Shown one piece after another: positions 42,501 through 51,535 of a stretch of 64,000 nucleotides of DNA (positions are counted from its first letter, which is position 1; each line of letters starts with the position of its first letter). A model generated the notes under the pieces. It was not told the DNA's origin, ran no database searches, and saw only the letters and a program-made list of their open reading frames with translations. Position numbers and translations under genes: made by a program. Source of the DNA: Butyrivibrio sp. (GTDB lineage: Bacteria; Bacillota; Clostridia; Lachnospirales; Lachnospiraceae). The stretch lies in the NCBI GenBank assembly GCA_015056585.1, contig SVFZ01000082.1, positions 1 through 64,000 of the forward strand. The letters are read 5' to 3'.

Positions 42501-44178
42501 CATCCTCTGTTTCGAAGCAGTTACCTGCAATACCGCTGTTTACTGCACTGGCTACTGTAAGTGCATTACGATATGATCCCGGTGAACCAACTGTATCCTG
42601 GTTAACGTCAGCACTTAAGTTAACACCATATGTTGATTCATCAGACCAGCGTCCTGAGTTACCTGCAGAAATAGATACAACTGTGCTTGTTCCCTGAAGC
42701 TTATCAAACACATCATTGATATATGTCTCAGAATCTGATGAGTATCCTGCTGCAGATGAGCCAAGACTTAAGTTAACAACATCGCACTTAAGGAGGATCG
42801 CGTCCTCAATAGCTGCCATGTAGTCATCACTGTAAGCGCCGCCGCCCTTACCGAATACCTTCATTGTAAGGAGCTGAGCATCAGGAGCGATACCTACTAC
42901 TCCTGTCTCCTGTCTTGAAAATCCGCTTTCTGCTGCGCTGTTAGGAACATAGTAGTTGGCTGTTGCAATACCTGATACGTGTGTACCATGGTCGCCCTGG
43001 TCATCATTGTCGTGAGTTATTTCAAGATCCTTGTCTACATAGTTAAATGCAAAAGGAATCTTTTCATTAAGATAAAGCTGATCAGCAGATACCCCGCCAT
43101 TTACCTGTGCAACATTAAGATTCGGCAAAACTGAAGCAATTTCCTCTGCCGTAAGAAGATTATAGTCTGATACAGACTTTCCTGCTGCCTGTGCAGTCTC
43201 ATTCAAATGAGCATCAAAAGCTGCTGCATCGAATGATGGATGGTCTGAATCGATACCTGTATCAATAACAGCTATTCTTGTTCCTGCTCCTGTATAACCG
43301 TTAGCCCATGTAGAATAACTGCCTACCATATCTCCGGAAGTAATTGTCATCGGCTCAGCTGTTTCCTGAGGAACATATTTCTGAGCAACATAAACAGCTG
43401 CAACTCCGTCGACATTAACGATATTGTCGATGTCCTTATAAGCAACATCAGCAGATACCGCATTTGTGATGATTGAAAGATTATAATTAACATCAAGCTG
43501 CTGACCGTCAAGAGCTTCTGCTGAAATCTTTTCAACTGTCTCTTCCTGCTCTGCAATGATATTCTCAGACAGATTCATAGCAGCGCTGTTATCAGCAAGG
43601 TTCTCTGTATCGTAACCCTGATCAAGGACACTGTCGCCCTCCATTACGATGATGACACGAGTCTGCTCGTCAGGATCCTTCTCCTCGATCGGGACATCAG
43701 TTTCCAGAGCATCTACAGCAGTAACGGGCGCCTCAAGTCCCTCTTCCTGCGGATCTACTTCTTCAAACAAAGGAAGATTTTCTTCTGTTTTCTCTTCTGA
43801 AGTTTCCTCAGAGCTCTCTTCAGTTTTTTCTACTGATGCTGTTTCCTTCTCCTCTGACTGTACTTCCTCCTGAAGTTGTTCCGGATGCGTCTCTTTATCA
43901 GCCGCATTTTCCTCTTCCGCTTTTTCACTGACTACTTCTGATTTACCGCTCTTATTTTCTGTCTCTTTGACAGATTCATCTGCTTTTTCAGAAACTTTAT
44001 CTTCAGTTGTTTCCTTGGTAGCTTCAGCAGTTTCTTTTGTTTCAGCTTCTTCTACATTAGCAGAAAGATTTGCAGTACTATCCCCGGCAGTTGCCGCAGC
44101 AGTGATTGATGGTGAAAGAGCCAGTGTGGCACTTAAGATCACTGCGAGAGCCTTCGCGGAACCCACATTTCTTTTCAT
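39577..44178 (-). CDS. Secreted S8 subtilisin-like protease with PA, dockerin-like and Ig-like (BIG2-type) domains
   Basis: Catalytic motifs IAVIDTGIDSDHPSF, HGTHVSGIA, SGTSMAAPSIAGQ; dockerin-like YDLNNDGAVDLSDRSQFL...YFDLNKDGVVNTKDVYLFGKQI; BIG2-like VTVGRTAQIKATVSP; acidic N- and C-terminal low-complexity regions. Confidence 0.93.
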   Translation of the reverse strand: MKRNVGSAKALAVILSATLALSPSITAAATAGDSTANLSANVEEAETKETAEATKETTEDKVSEKADESVKETENKSGKSEVVSEKAEEENAADKETHPEQLQEEVQSEEKETASVEKTEESSEETSEEKTEENLPLFEEVDPQEEGLEAPVTAVDALETDVPIEEKDPDEQTRVIIVMEGDSVLDQGYDTENLADNSAAMNLSENIIAEQEETVEKISAEALDGQQLDVNYNLSIITNAVSADVAYKDIDNIVNVDGVAAVYVAQKYVPQETAEPMTITSGDMVGSYSTWANGYTGAGTRIAVIDTGIDSDHPSFDAAAFDAHLNETAQAAGKSVSDYNLLTAEEIASVLPNLNVAQVNGGVSADQLYLNEKIPFAFNYVDKDLEITHDNDDQGDHGTHVSGIATANYYVPNSAAESGFSRQETGVVGIAPDAQLLTMKVFGKGGGAYSDDYMAAIEDAILLKCDVVNLSLGSSAAGYSSDSETYINDVFDKLQGTSTVVSISAGNSGRWSDESTYGVNLSADVNQDTVGSPGSYRNALTVASAVNSGIAGNCFETEDGKKIFYSDGSESHADLFKTLDTSADGNGTQYPFVLIDGLGLADDYEGVDVQGKIVMVSRGSITFVEKHQNAEAAGAVACVVYNNQPGTIGMLLADSTATIPCVSITLADAQSILAGAEQTSETTYEGTVTVSAKVGLKTDVPDGYTMSTFSSYGVPGTLDLKPEITAPGGNIYSTLNNGTYGVESGTSMAAPSIAGQSALVEQYIRENDLANKEGLSVRTLAQTLLMSTAIPLREDNDPEGLEYSPRSQGAGLANVYNAVTSPAYILVGGKEGNDGKVKITLGDDPSRSGNYSFSFDIHNLTDKEQFFVLDSSVLTEQLYEQDGFKYFYGTSHQLNPSVSLSASDTALVYDLNNDGAVDLSDRSQFLSAVNGSVELPIVDEHDEYFDLNKDGVVNTKDVYLFGKQIRGAADVANLGLTVVRVNDVTTIDVNVNLSEDDRNYLSGFENGMYVDGFIYAKGNVDLSIPFLAFYGSWMDSSMYEPFDFMQYVHDPNYDGQTYVGLSETNFLSVYPMGSANENYFIPNLFADDAKYIEDRNAISSLNGTVLGSQYYSLIRNANRVIITISDKNTGEVYFENVEYENYASFVYEGQWKNYIQWQDLNWAGTDAKGNPLEDGTEVEITLEAVPSYYDNVEDPKTLDGKGLYLTTPMAIDNTKPVIADAAKAAEGKYDITVYDNRYTAAVLVIANDKSTILGRYAVNQETKDQDAVVTIDAPEDVFYVEVFDYAGNASVYRFNNTGHADTKFVTDITVDKQELEVTVGRTAQIKATVSPKWLAEGYDAVAWESSDPDVAAVSQSGTVLGKKEGTAVITVTTLATDKKGNNLSAQVNVTVVGRPSNSKTGADEEQAVKDDKKSVLKDDKKSAVKDDEKKESDETAEDASAEKSSVEAVEAEKDAATEEVTEEVKEATEEVKEDKKSQDETAAEASEAASEASSEAGSEDEAANDSSADNSEAGREASSDAPAEDVSGGENDD

Positions 44179-44437
44179 ACACTTTTCCCTCCGTAAAATA
44201 TTTATGATTAAAGGTCTTGCTCACCTTAGATCATCACAGTTTAGCTGATTCCCCAAATTATCAGACAAAACTTACGTCATTTAAAGCGTTGTTTTGTTAG
44301 CACTTTTATGTATTAAAGCAAATAGAGTAAAAAAAAGACTAAATTTATGCAAACGCTGTACTCTTAGTTTACGTTTGACATTAATTTTAGTCAAGAAAAA
44401 ATTAAGAAAATATAAACAGAATATAAAGAAAATATAA

Positions 44438-44474
44438 AACTCCGGAATCAGCGTATTTACTGAGTTCCGGAGTT
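44438..44474 (-). terminator. Terminator downstream of Lys/Ala-rich gene
   Basis: AACTCCGGAATCAG..CTGAGTTCCGGAGTT, then TTTATATTTTC on the minus strand. Confidence 0.85.
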
Positions 44475-44546
44475 CTTAATCACTTGTCATGGCATATCTT
44501 TGCGACAATACAAATTGATTATCGCCAGCGATAGCATTTCATCATA

Positions 44547-45020
44547 TTATAAAGCGTAGTTTCCAAGTTCCTTATCATTTACAACAAAGTAAACTGTATT
44601 CTCTTCAGGCTTTACGTAGATATCCAGCTTCTTGATATCAGCAGGATTCTTGCCCATATCATACTGACATACATTCTGTGCGTTCTCAATGAGAGTGTCG
44701 AATGTAACATTCTTATCAGCATACTGAAGAACAATGTTAGTCTTGATCTCAGCTGTAGCTGCCTTAGCAGGAGCTTTCTTGGCTGCAGGTTTCTTAGCTG
44801 CAGGTGCTGTCTTCTTTGCTGCCGGCTTCTTAGCTTCAGCCTTCTTCTCTGTTGTTGCGGCCTTCTTTACAGCAGGTTTCTTTGCTGCTGGAGCTGTTGC
44901 TTTCTTTACAGCGGGCTTATTTGCTGCCGGCTTAGATGTTTCCTTAGCAGCAGTTGTTGCTACAGGAGTCTTGATTGCTGCAACAGACTTAGCTGCTTCT
45001 GTCTTCTTTGTCTCTGGCAT
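44547..45020 (-). CDS. Lys/Ala/Pro-rich protein with DUF6465-like C-terminal domain
   Basis: PAAKKTAPAAKKPAAKKAPAKAA histone H1-like tail then IVLQYADKNVTFDTLIENAQNV...YVKPEENTVYFVVNDKELG. Confidence 0.75.
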   Translation of the reverse strand: MPETKKTEAAKSVAAIKTPVATTAAKETSKPAANKPAVKKATAPAAKKPAVKKAATTEKKAEAKKPAAKKTAPAAKKPAAKKAPAKAATAEIKTNIVLQYADKNVTFDTLIENAQNVCQYDMGKNPADIKKLDIYVKPEENTVYFVVNDKELGNYAL

Positions 45021-45116
45021 TTGTTTTCTCCTCCTCAAATTGCACTTAAATTGTTCAACTCGTTAAAACAATAAAGTCGTTTACGAAATAGAGTTTACTC
45101 CCTTTAAAGCGCATTG

Positions 45117-45950
45117 TCAACGCATTCCAAAGTAAATTAATACAACCAATCCAAGAATAATGCGGTATACACCGAATACCTTAAAGTCATGCTTGCGTAT
45201 ATAGCCCATCAGGAAGCGTATCACCACGATAGATACAGCAAATGCAACCACTGTGCCAACAAGAAGAATCATAAACTCACTTCCTGTCATGCTTCCATCA
45301 AACTTAAGAACCTTAAGAAGGCTTGCTCCAGCCATTACAGGAATCGCAAGGTAGAAAGTGTACTCAGCAGCTACAGTTCTGGCAACTCCGATTAAAAGAG
45401 CTCCGACTATCGTAGCGCCCGATCTTGAAGTACCGGGAAATATTGCAGCCAATACCTGGAAGAATCCAATATATAATGCTGTCTTATATGTGATCTCAGA
45501 TATGGAGTTAACCTTAAACTCTTTTCCCTTTTTAGATGTCTCTATGGCAATAAATGCGATACCAAATACTATAAGTGCGATAGCTACGCATGGCCCGTTG
45601 TAAAAGAGCCTGTCAAACACATCATCAAACAAAACACCAATTATAGCAGCCGGAACGCAGGAAATAAGTATTTTTACCCAAAGGAGCCATACGTCTTTTC
45701 TGTTAACTCTGTGCTCAGCTCTTGCTTCTTTTGAGAAATCAAAAGGAAATATCTTATCCCAGAAAAGAATCACAACTGCAAGGATCGCTCCCAACTGAAT
45801 AACTACAAGGAACAGATTCCAGAACTCCTCACTGACATTCATCTTCACAAATTCATCAAGAAGGATCATGTGTCCCGTCGAACTTACAGGAAGCCACTCA
45901 GTTATGCCTTCCACAATACCAAACAAAATTGCCTTTAATAAATCTAACAT
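45117..45950 (-). CDS. uppP: Undecaprenyl-diphosphatase UppP/BacA
   Basis: GIVEGITEWLPVSSTGHMIL, FPGTSRSGATIVGALLIGV. Confidence 0.96.
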   Translation of the reverse strand: MLDLLKAILFGIVEGITEWLPVSSTGHMILLDEFVKMNVSEEFWNLFLVVIQLGAILAVVILFWDKIFPFDFSKEARAEHRVNRKDVWLLWVKILISCVPAAIIGVLFDDVFDRLFYNGPCVAIALIVFGIAFIAIETSKKGKEFKVNSISEITYKTALYIGFFQVLAAIFPGTSRSGATIVGALLIGVARTVAAEYTFYLAIPVMAGASLLKVLKFDGSMTGSEFMILLVGTVVAFAVSIVVIRFLMGYIRKHDFKVFGVYRIILGLVVLIYFGMR

Positions 45951-45976
45951 TTTCAAACCTCTTTTCAAAAAATATC

Positions 45977-47176
45977 TTAAGTATTATAACCTCTGTATAC
46001 TTCGTTTACAAACTGTTTTAGCCTTACCATAGCCCTTTCAACCTTCTCAGTGTCTATGCAGTAAGCCATTCTGAAAAATCCCGGTGCTCCGAATCCGTCA
46101 GTGGGCACAAAGATAAGATCGTAGTTCTTGGCTTTTTTGCAGAACTCGATTGAACTCTCTTCCAGCGCCTTAGGCATAATATAGAAAGTTCCGCCGGGCT
46201 TTACAACTGTGAATCCAAGGTCCTTAAGTGTGTCGTAGATAATATTCATGTTTGTTTCATATACAGAAAGATCTGCTGTCATGCCACAGACCTTAGCAAC
46301 AGCCTGCTGTATGATGGATGGCGGACAGTTATGCCCTGTTCCTCTTGAAATCTGTCCACACATTGGAACGATATAATCCGCTCCCTCGCAGGCAGGATTA
46401 ACAGCCACATAGCCAATTCTCTCTCCGGGAAGTGACAATGATTTGGAAAAAGAATAGCAGCTGAGCGTGTTGTCATAAAACTTTGAAACATAAGGAGAAT
46501 CAGCGCCCTTAAATACTATTTCTCTGTATGGCTCATCAGACAACAGGAAAATAGTATGTCCGTATTCAGCAGACTTTTCCTTAAGTATAGTAGAAAGTCT
46601 CTCAAGTGTAGCAGTTGAATATGCTACTCCTGAAGGATTATTAGGTGTATTTATGAGAACAGCCATTACATTTGGGTTCAGCATTTCCAGGAATCTGTCA
46701 AAATTGATCTGGAAATTTGTTGTATCAGCAGGAACCACAGACAGCTTAACTCCTGCTCCTTTAACATAGGGGCCGTACTCAGGGAAATATGGTGCAAAAG
46801 TAATGAGTTCATCTCCGGGCTTAGTAACAGCTCTGAGCGCATGAGAGATAGCGCCTGCTGCCCCTGTTGTCGGGAAAATATGCTCAGGTTTGTAGTTCAT
46901 TCCAAAGCGCCCATTCAAAGACTTTGCTATTTCCTCTTTATATAAAGGATTACCAAGGCTTGGTGTATAACCGTGAAGCGTCATTGTGTCCTCTTCCTGA
47001 AGGAGTCTTATCATTTCATCTGTAAACTCCTTGGGAACTGCAACACTTGGGTTTCCCAGGCTAAAGTCAAAGACATTTTCGTATCCGATCTCTTTTCCCC
47101 TTGCTGTAGCATACTCAGACAATTCTCTGATAACCGACTTGGCGCCAAGCATACTCTTATAACTCTCGTTGATCAT
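45977..47176 (-). CDS. Pyridoxal phosphate-dependent aminotransferase (class I/II)
   Basis: INTPNNPSGVAYS, SYSFSKSLSLPGERIGY. Confidence 0.92.
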   Translation of the reverse strand: MINESYKSMLGAKSVIRELSEYATARGKEIGYENVFDFSLGNPSVAVPKEFTDEMIRLLQEEDTMTLHGYTPSLGNPLYKEEIAKSLNGRFGMNYKPEHIFPTTGAAGAISHALRAVTKPGDELITFAPYFPEYGPYVKGAGVKLSVVPADTTNFQINFDRFLEMLNPNVMAVLINTPNNPSGVAYSTATLERLSTILKEKSAEYGHTIFLLSDEPYREIVFKGADSPYVSKFYDNTLSCYSFSKSLSLPGERIGYVAVNPACEGADYIVPMCGQISRGTGHNCPPSIIQQAVAKVCGMTADLSVYETNMNIIYDTLKDLGFTVVKPGGTFYIMPKALEESSIEFCKKAKNYDLIFVPTDGFGAPGFFRMAYCIDTEKVERAMVRLKQFVNEVYRGYNT

Positions 47177-47289
47177 ATCTATCCTCCGGCAAATTCATTT
47201 CACTTACATGCTTTAAAGCATTAAATTGACGTTTTCACAAATTATATCACGGATGGCACACTTTACAAACATTATTTTAAGTACGGGTT

Positions 47290-48651
47290 TCATTCATTGA
47301 ACTTGCGAAGTTCCGTATAAGCCATAGGCACTGCGATAAGCAGCGCTAAAACATCTGCACATGGCTGTGCAATCTCAACTCCTGTAATTCCAAAAAGCTG
47401 TGGAAGGATCAGTATAAGCGGAATAAAGCAGATTCCATTTCTTGCAGATGCAGTGATCGAAGCTTTCACTCCCTTTCCTATCGACTGGAGCATCATATTG
47501 CTGATAACGATGGCTCCTGAAAGGGGAAGTGTTATTGCCTGAAACTTAAGCGCAGCAACTCCCACAGTAACAGCAGCCGGGTCCTTTGAGAAAAAGGCTA
47601 TAATATTCGGTGCGAAGATATAGCAGACCACACCTATGGCAACAAGGAATATTGTTGAATACTTTACGCAAAAATTGAAGCCCTCTTTTACCCTCTTCTT
47701 AAGACCTGCTCCGTAGTTAAATGAGCATACGGGCTGATATCCCTGACCGAATCCGATGAGTGCAGATGCCATCATCATCATAACTCTTCCTGCCACGCTC
47801 ATTCCTGCGATAGCAGCGTCAGAGCCGATGCTTCCTGCCGTATAGTTCAGGATAAGGGTTGAAATAGCTGCCAGTCCCTGTCTGAACAGAGACGGCGCCC
47901 CTCCGTTTACAATCTCTTTTATGTAGTGAACATTTATGTGAACATTCGAAAAAGAGAGTTTGATATTCTCTCCCTTCATTGTACCTATCAGGAGAACACA
48001 GAAGCTCGTAAACTGTCCCATGACGGTTGCGATTGCCGCGCCCCTTACTCCCATGTGAAATACAAGGATAAGCAGCGGATCAAGAACCATATTCATTAGC
48101 GCTCCGCACATAAGGCCAATCATAGCCACATAGGCGCTTCCCTGAAATCTGAGCTGGTTGTTTATAACAAACTGGGCCATCATAAAAGGAGCTCCAAAAA
48201 GAATGATCCTCATATACTGCCCTGTAAATTCAAGAGTCATAGAAGTTGCACCGGCTCCGAGGAATCCCGATATGGGTCCTGCAAAAATATTTCCGATCAC
48301 CGCAAAAACAACTCCAAGGATGAGTGCCATCGCAAAACCTGTTGATGCCATCTCATTTGCCTCTTTGTGGTTGCCCGCTCCCAGCATCCTTGAAAGGTAA
48401 TTCCCCGAACCGTGACCGCAGAAAAAACCTGTTGCCTGTATCAGCGCCATTACGGTAAATACAAGTCCTACAGCGGCTGTCGCTGAAGTGTTCACCGTCG
48501 GATCATCAGACACTCTGGCCACAAAGAATGTATCCGCTGTATTATAGATTGCCGTAACCATCATACTGATTATGGTTGGCACCGCCAAAGTCAAGATCAG
48601 TTTTGGCACCGGCGTCTTTGTCATATATTCTCTTCTGTTTTTTGCTGCCAT
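47290..48651 (-). CDS. MATE family efflux transporter
   Basis: MTKTPVPKLILTLAVPTIISMMVTAIYNTADTFFVARVSD; 12 hydrophobic segments. Confidence 0.93.
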   Translation of the reverse strand: MAAKNRREYMTKTPVPKLILTLAVPTIISMMVTAIYNTADTFFVARVSDDPTVNTSATAAVGLVFTVMALIQATGFFCGHGSGNYLSRMLGAGNHKEANEMASTGFAMALILGVVFAVIGNIFAGPISGFLGAGATSMTLEFTGQYMRIILFGAPFMMAQFVINNQLRFQGSAYVAMIGLMCGALMNMVLDPLLILVFHMGVRGAAIATVMGQFTSFCVLLIGTMKGENIKLSFSNVHINVHYIKEIVNGGAPSLFRQGLAAISTLILNYTAGSIGSDAAIAGMSVAGRVMMMMASALIGFGQGYQPVCSFNYGAGLKKRVKEGFNFCVKYSTIFLVAIGVVCYIFAPNIIAFFSKDPAAVTVGVAALKFQAITLPLSGAIVISNMMLQSIGKGVKASITASARNGICFIPLILILPQLFGITGVEIAQPCADVLALLIAVPMAYTELRKFNE

Positions 48652-48666
48652 TATTCTATTTCTTCC

Positions 48667-51468
48667 TTATATCTTTATTTCAGCCCTGCTGCCGCCACTT
48701 TTTTCCTTGGTGACTACAATCTGCCTGTCTATCTTACTCTTTAATTCCGCTACATGCGAAATGATGCCGACAAGGCGGTTTCCTTCTGTAAGTCCCGCCA
48801 AAGCATTATATGCAAGCTCCAGTGCATCTGAATCCAGCGTTCCAAAGCCCTCATCCACAAACATGGTATCAATCTGTATGCCACCTGCTAAGGACTGTAT
48901 CTCGTCTGAGAGCCCAAGTGCCAGTGAAAGAGCTGCCATAAAAGACTCGCCACCTGATAACGTTCTGACACTTCGCTGCGTTCCATTGTAGTGGTCGATG
49001 ACGCCAAGGTCAAGACCGCTCTGTCCTTTATTATTTGCAGCAGTCTCCATGCGCTTTAACTCATACTGGGCATCTGACATTTTCATGAACCTTAAGTTTG
49101 CTCTGGCAATGATCCTGTCAAAGTACGTGGTCTGTATATAGGTTTCCAGCATGATCTTCTCTTTTCCGGACAATTTTCCGCTTGCTGTATCCGAAAGAGC
49201 AGCCACCATCGATAGCCTTTTTTCTGCCTCCGACAGTTCTTTCTGCTTCTTCTCAATTCCTGCCTTGGCTGTTTCATTCGCCTCTATCCTGGAATTAGCC
49301 CCGGTGTATAGTAAATTTTGCTCAGCGCGGGCTGCTTCCAGTTCATTTTTCTTTTCCAGTTCCGGATCAAGGTTCACTGCATCGGATTTATCCATCGTCT
49401 CCTGAAGTCCCTTAATTCTGCCCCTTATCTGGTTGACGTGCTCTATATAGGCCTTCATTGCTGAATCTGCTTTGTCAAAAGAGCTCTGGATCTCAGCAGC
49501 TTTCTTTTTCAGCTCCAGCATTTTTTCCTCTGCCTGTCTTTGACCCTCAAAAGTAAAGCTGTCCTTAAGAAGTTCCATTTGCCTCTGCAAAGCCTCAAGC
49601 GCAGAGGTGTCTCCCGCAAGCTTCTCTTTCATGGCAGCTCCGTTTTCTTTTGTTTTATTAAGTTCATCGGAAAATCCCGGAAGATCCCGCTCTATTTCAG
49701 CCTTTCTTTTAAGCCGGCGCTCCTCTTCTTTTATCTGAACCTGCAATCTTTCAATAGAATCACTAACTTTTATAAGCTCATCTTCTATGGTCCCGATCAA
49801 TTTTTCGAGCTGTGCTTCTCTTCCCTCCTCAGTTCCGGGTGCTTTGGCGTCGGACAAGCCAAGTTTGTTGCACAGTTCATGCACATTCTTGAGATTTGTG
49901 TCAAAAGAGCTGCCAAGTTCGCCACATTTCCTACTGGCAGTTTCTGCATTATCCCTTGCTTTATCAGCTTCAGCCTTTGCTTCCTTAAGTTCGGCATCCG
50001 TAGGTACTTCCGCAGCCTGACCGGCAGGAGACGGGTGCAGGAGCGATCCGCAGACAGGACATGGCTTTCCCTCTTCAAGGGTAGCTGCCAGTACACCGGC
50101 CTGTCCGTCGCGATACAGCTTGAAGAGATGTTCATACCGGGAGTTCTTCTCCCTGTATTTAAGGTCAAGCTCCATGTAGTTTTTTCTTGCCCTGTCCAGA
50201 TTTCTTTCTTCCTTTTTAAGTAAAGCCGCCTTCTCTTTGATATCCAGAAAGCTCTCTTTCCTGTCACTTAAATTCTTTTCTTCGGAAAGCAGTTTCTCCT
50301 TGCCAATACCTACATCCTTGTACAGTTCCAGCTCCTTTTGCAGCTTCTTTTGCATTTCCAGGATTTCCTGTTCCTTAGCTAAAGAGGCACTTATCTCTTT
50401 ATTTGTGTTTTGAATAGCAGCAGATAGTTTTTTTGCTCCGGCAGATGCTTCATCATATTCCTTGTATCTTGGAAGTTCAGCCTCAATCCTGGCAAACTGC
50501 TTTTGATATTCTTCCTTTCCGGCAAGAGCTTTTGTAGCTTCGGTTAACCTTTCATCCAGCTCCTGCTGCCGTAACAGCTCCTTTTTCAGATCATCTTCCG
50601 CCTCTTTAAGGTCTGATGCGGCTTTCTCCAGCTGCTTCGCCTTTCCGATATTCTGATTGACCGCCTCCAGCTCTTTTTCCAAAGCTTCTATCTGCCCGGT
50701 CGCCTTTTCTCTGATGGCTGTGTCCTCCGAAATAAGCTTATCTATTAACTCAAGGACGTCCTCCACAAAAAGCTCACCGGATTTGGCCTTGTCAGCCTCA
50801 ATGATCAGCGGATTTGTCTCACTGCACTTTATTCCGGAAATGTACTGATTGGCACTTTTTTTGGCATCCTCACACAGTCCATAGCTCTTTCTCCGCTCTT
50901 CTTCAAGTCTTGATTGCAAAATCTGAAAATACTGTGTTCTGAACAGTTTTCTGAATATTTCCTGCCTTTCCTTGGTATCAGCCAGGAGCAGTTTTTGAAA
51001 ATCACCCTGTGCAAGCATTGCAATCTGCGAAAACTGATCTCTGTCAATACCAAGAAGCTCCACCACTGCATTATTGACGTCCCTTACCTTAGTTATAACC
51101 TTCCCATCGGGCATGTGCAGCTCAGCATTTGGAAGCTCTTTTTTCTCACCGTCTCCACGCTTTGCAGGACGCATATATTCCGGATTTCGCTTTATATAGT
51201 ACTCCTTGCCCGCATGGAAAAAAGTAAGTTCCACAAAGGTGGGAGTTTCCGGCGCAGCGTACTTTGATCGCAGCATTGAAGCTTCCCTGCTGCCTCCGCT
51301 TGCCTCTCCATACAGTGCAAAGCAGATTGCATCAAAAATAGTGGTCTTTCCTGCTCCGGTATCTCCGGTTATCAGGTAAAGCCCCTTTTCCCCAAAATCA
51401 CCCATATTTAAGCTTATTTCTCCGGCATACGGGCCGAAGCCTGACATCGTTATTTTTATTGGTCTCAT
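48667..51468 (-). CDS. sbcC: Exonuclease SbcC
   Basis: ITGDTGAGKTTIFDAICFALYGEASG, CPVCGSLLHP zinc hook, LSGGESFMAALSLALGLSDEIQ. Confidence 0.95.
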   Translation of the reverse strand: MRPIKITMSGFGPYAGEISLNMGDFGEKGLYLITGDTGAGKTTIFDAICFALYGEASGGSREASMLRSKYAAPETPTFVELTFFHAGKEYYIKRNPEYMRPAKRGDGEKKELPNAELHMPDGKVITKVRDVNNAVVELLGIDRDQFSQIAMLAQGDFQKLLLADTKERQEIFRKLFRTQYFQILQSRLEEERRKSYGLCEDAKKSANQYISGIKCSETNPLIIEADKAKSGELFVEDVLELIDKLISEDTAIREKATGQIEALEKELEAVNQNIGKAKQLEKAASDLKEAEDDLKKELLRQQELDERLTEATKALAGKEEYQKQFARIEAELPRYKEYDEASAGAKKLSAAIQNTNKEISASLAKEQEILEMQKKLQKELELYKDVGIGKEKLLSEEKNLSDRKESFLDIKEKAALLKKEERNLDRARKNYMELDLKYREKNSRYEHLFKLYRDGQAGVLAATLEEGKPCPVCGSLLHPSPAGQAAEVPTDAELKEAKAEADKARDNAETASRKCGELGSSFDTNLKNVHELCNKLGLSDAKAPGTEEGREAQLEKLIGTIEDELIKVSDSIERLQVQIKEEERRLKRKAEIERDLPGFSDELNKTKENGAAMKEKLAGDTSALEALQRQMELLKDSFTFEGQRQAEEKMLELKKKAAEIQSSFDKADSAMKAYIEHVNQIRGRIKGLQETMDKSDAVNLDPELEKKNELEAARAEQNLLYTGANSRIEANETAKAGIEKKQKELSEAEKRLSMVAALSDTASGKLSGKEKIMLETYIQTTYFDRIIARANLRFMKMSDAQYELKRMETAANNKGQSGLDLGVIDHYNGTQRSVRTLSGGESFMAALSLALGLSDEIQSLAGGIQIDTMFVDEGFGTLDSDALELAYNALAGLTEGNRLVGIISHVAELKSKIDRQIVVTKEKSGGSRAEIKI

Positions 51469-51535
51469 ATGTATTCCATCCCCGGATTTGGTGCTTTTTA
51501 AATCACTGCTTCAAAATTATTCGGATCAGAGGTTT

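Noticed and set aside
47236-47247. TATATCACGG resembling the end of the dnaK-dnaJ element
   Set aside because: Only one half-site, with no partner arm or shared internal block; likely chance
49540-50223. 227-aa plus-strand ORF
   Set aside because: Antisense to sbcC, low-complexity Phe/Leu-rich shadow translation
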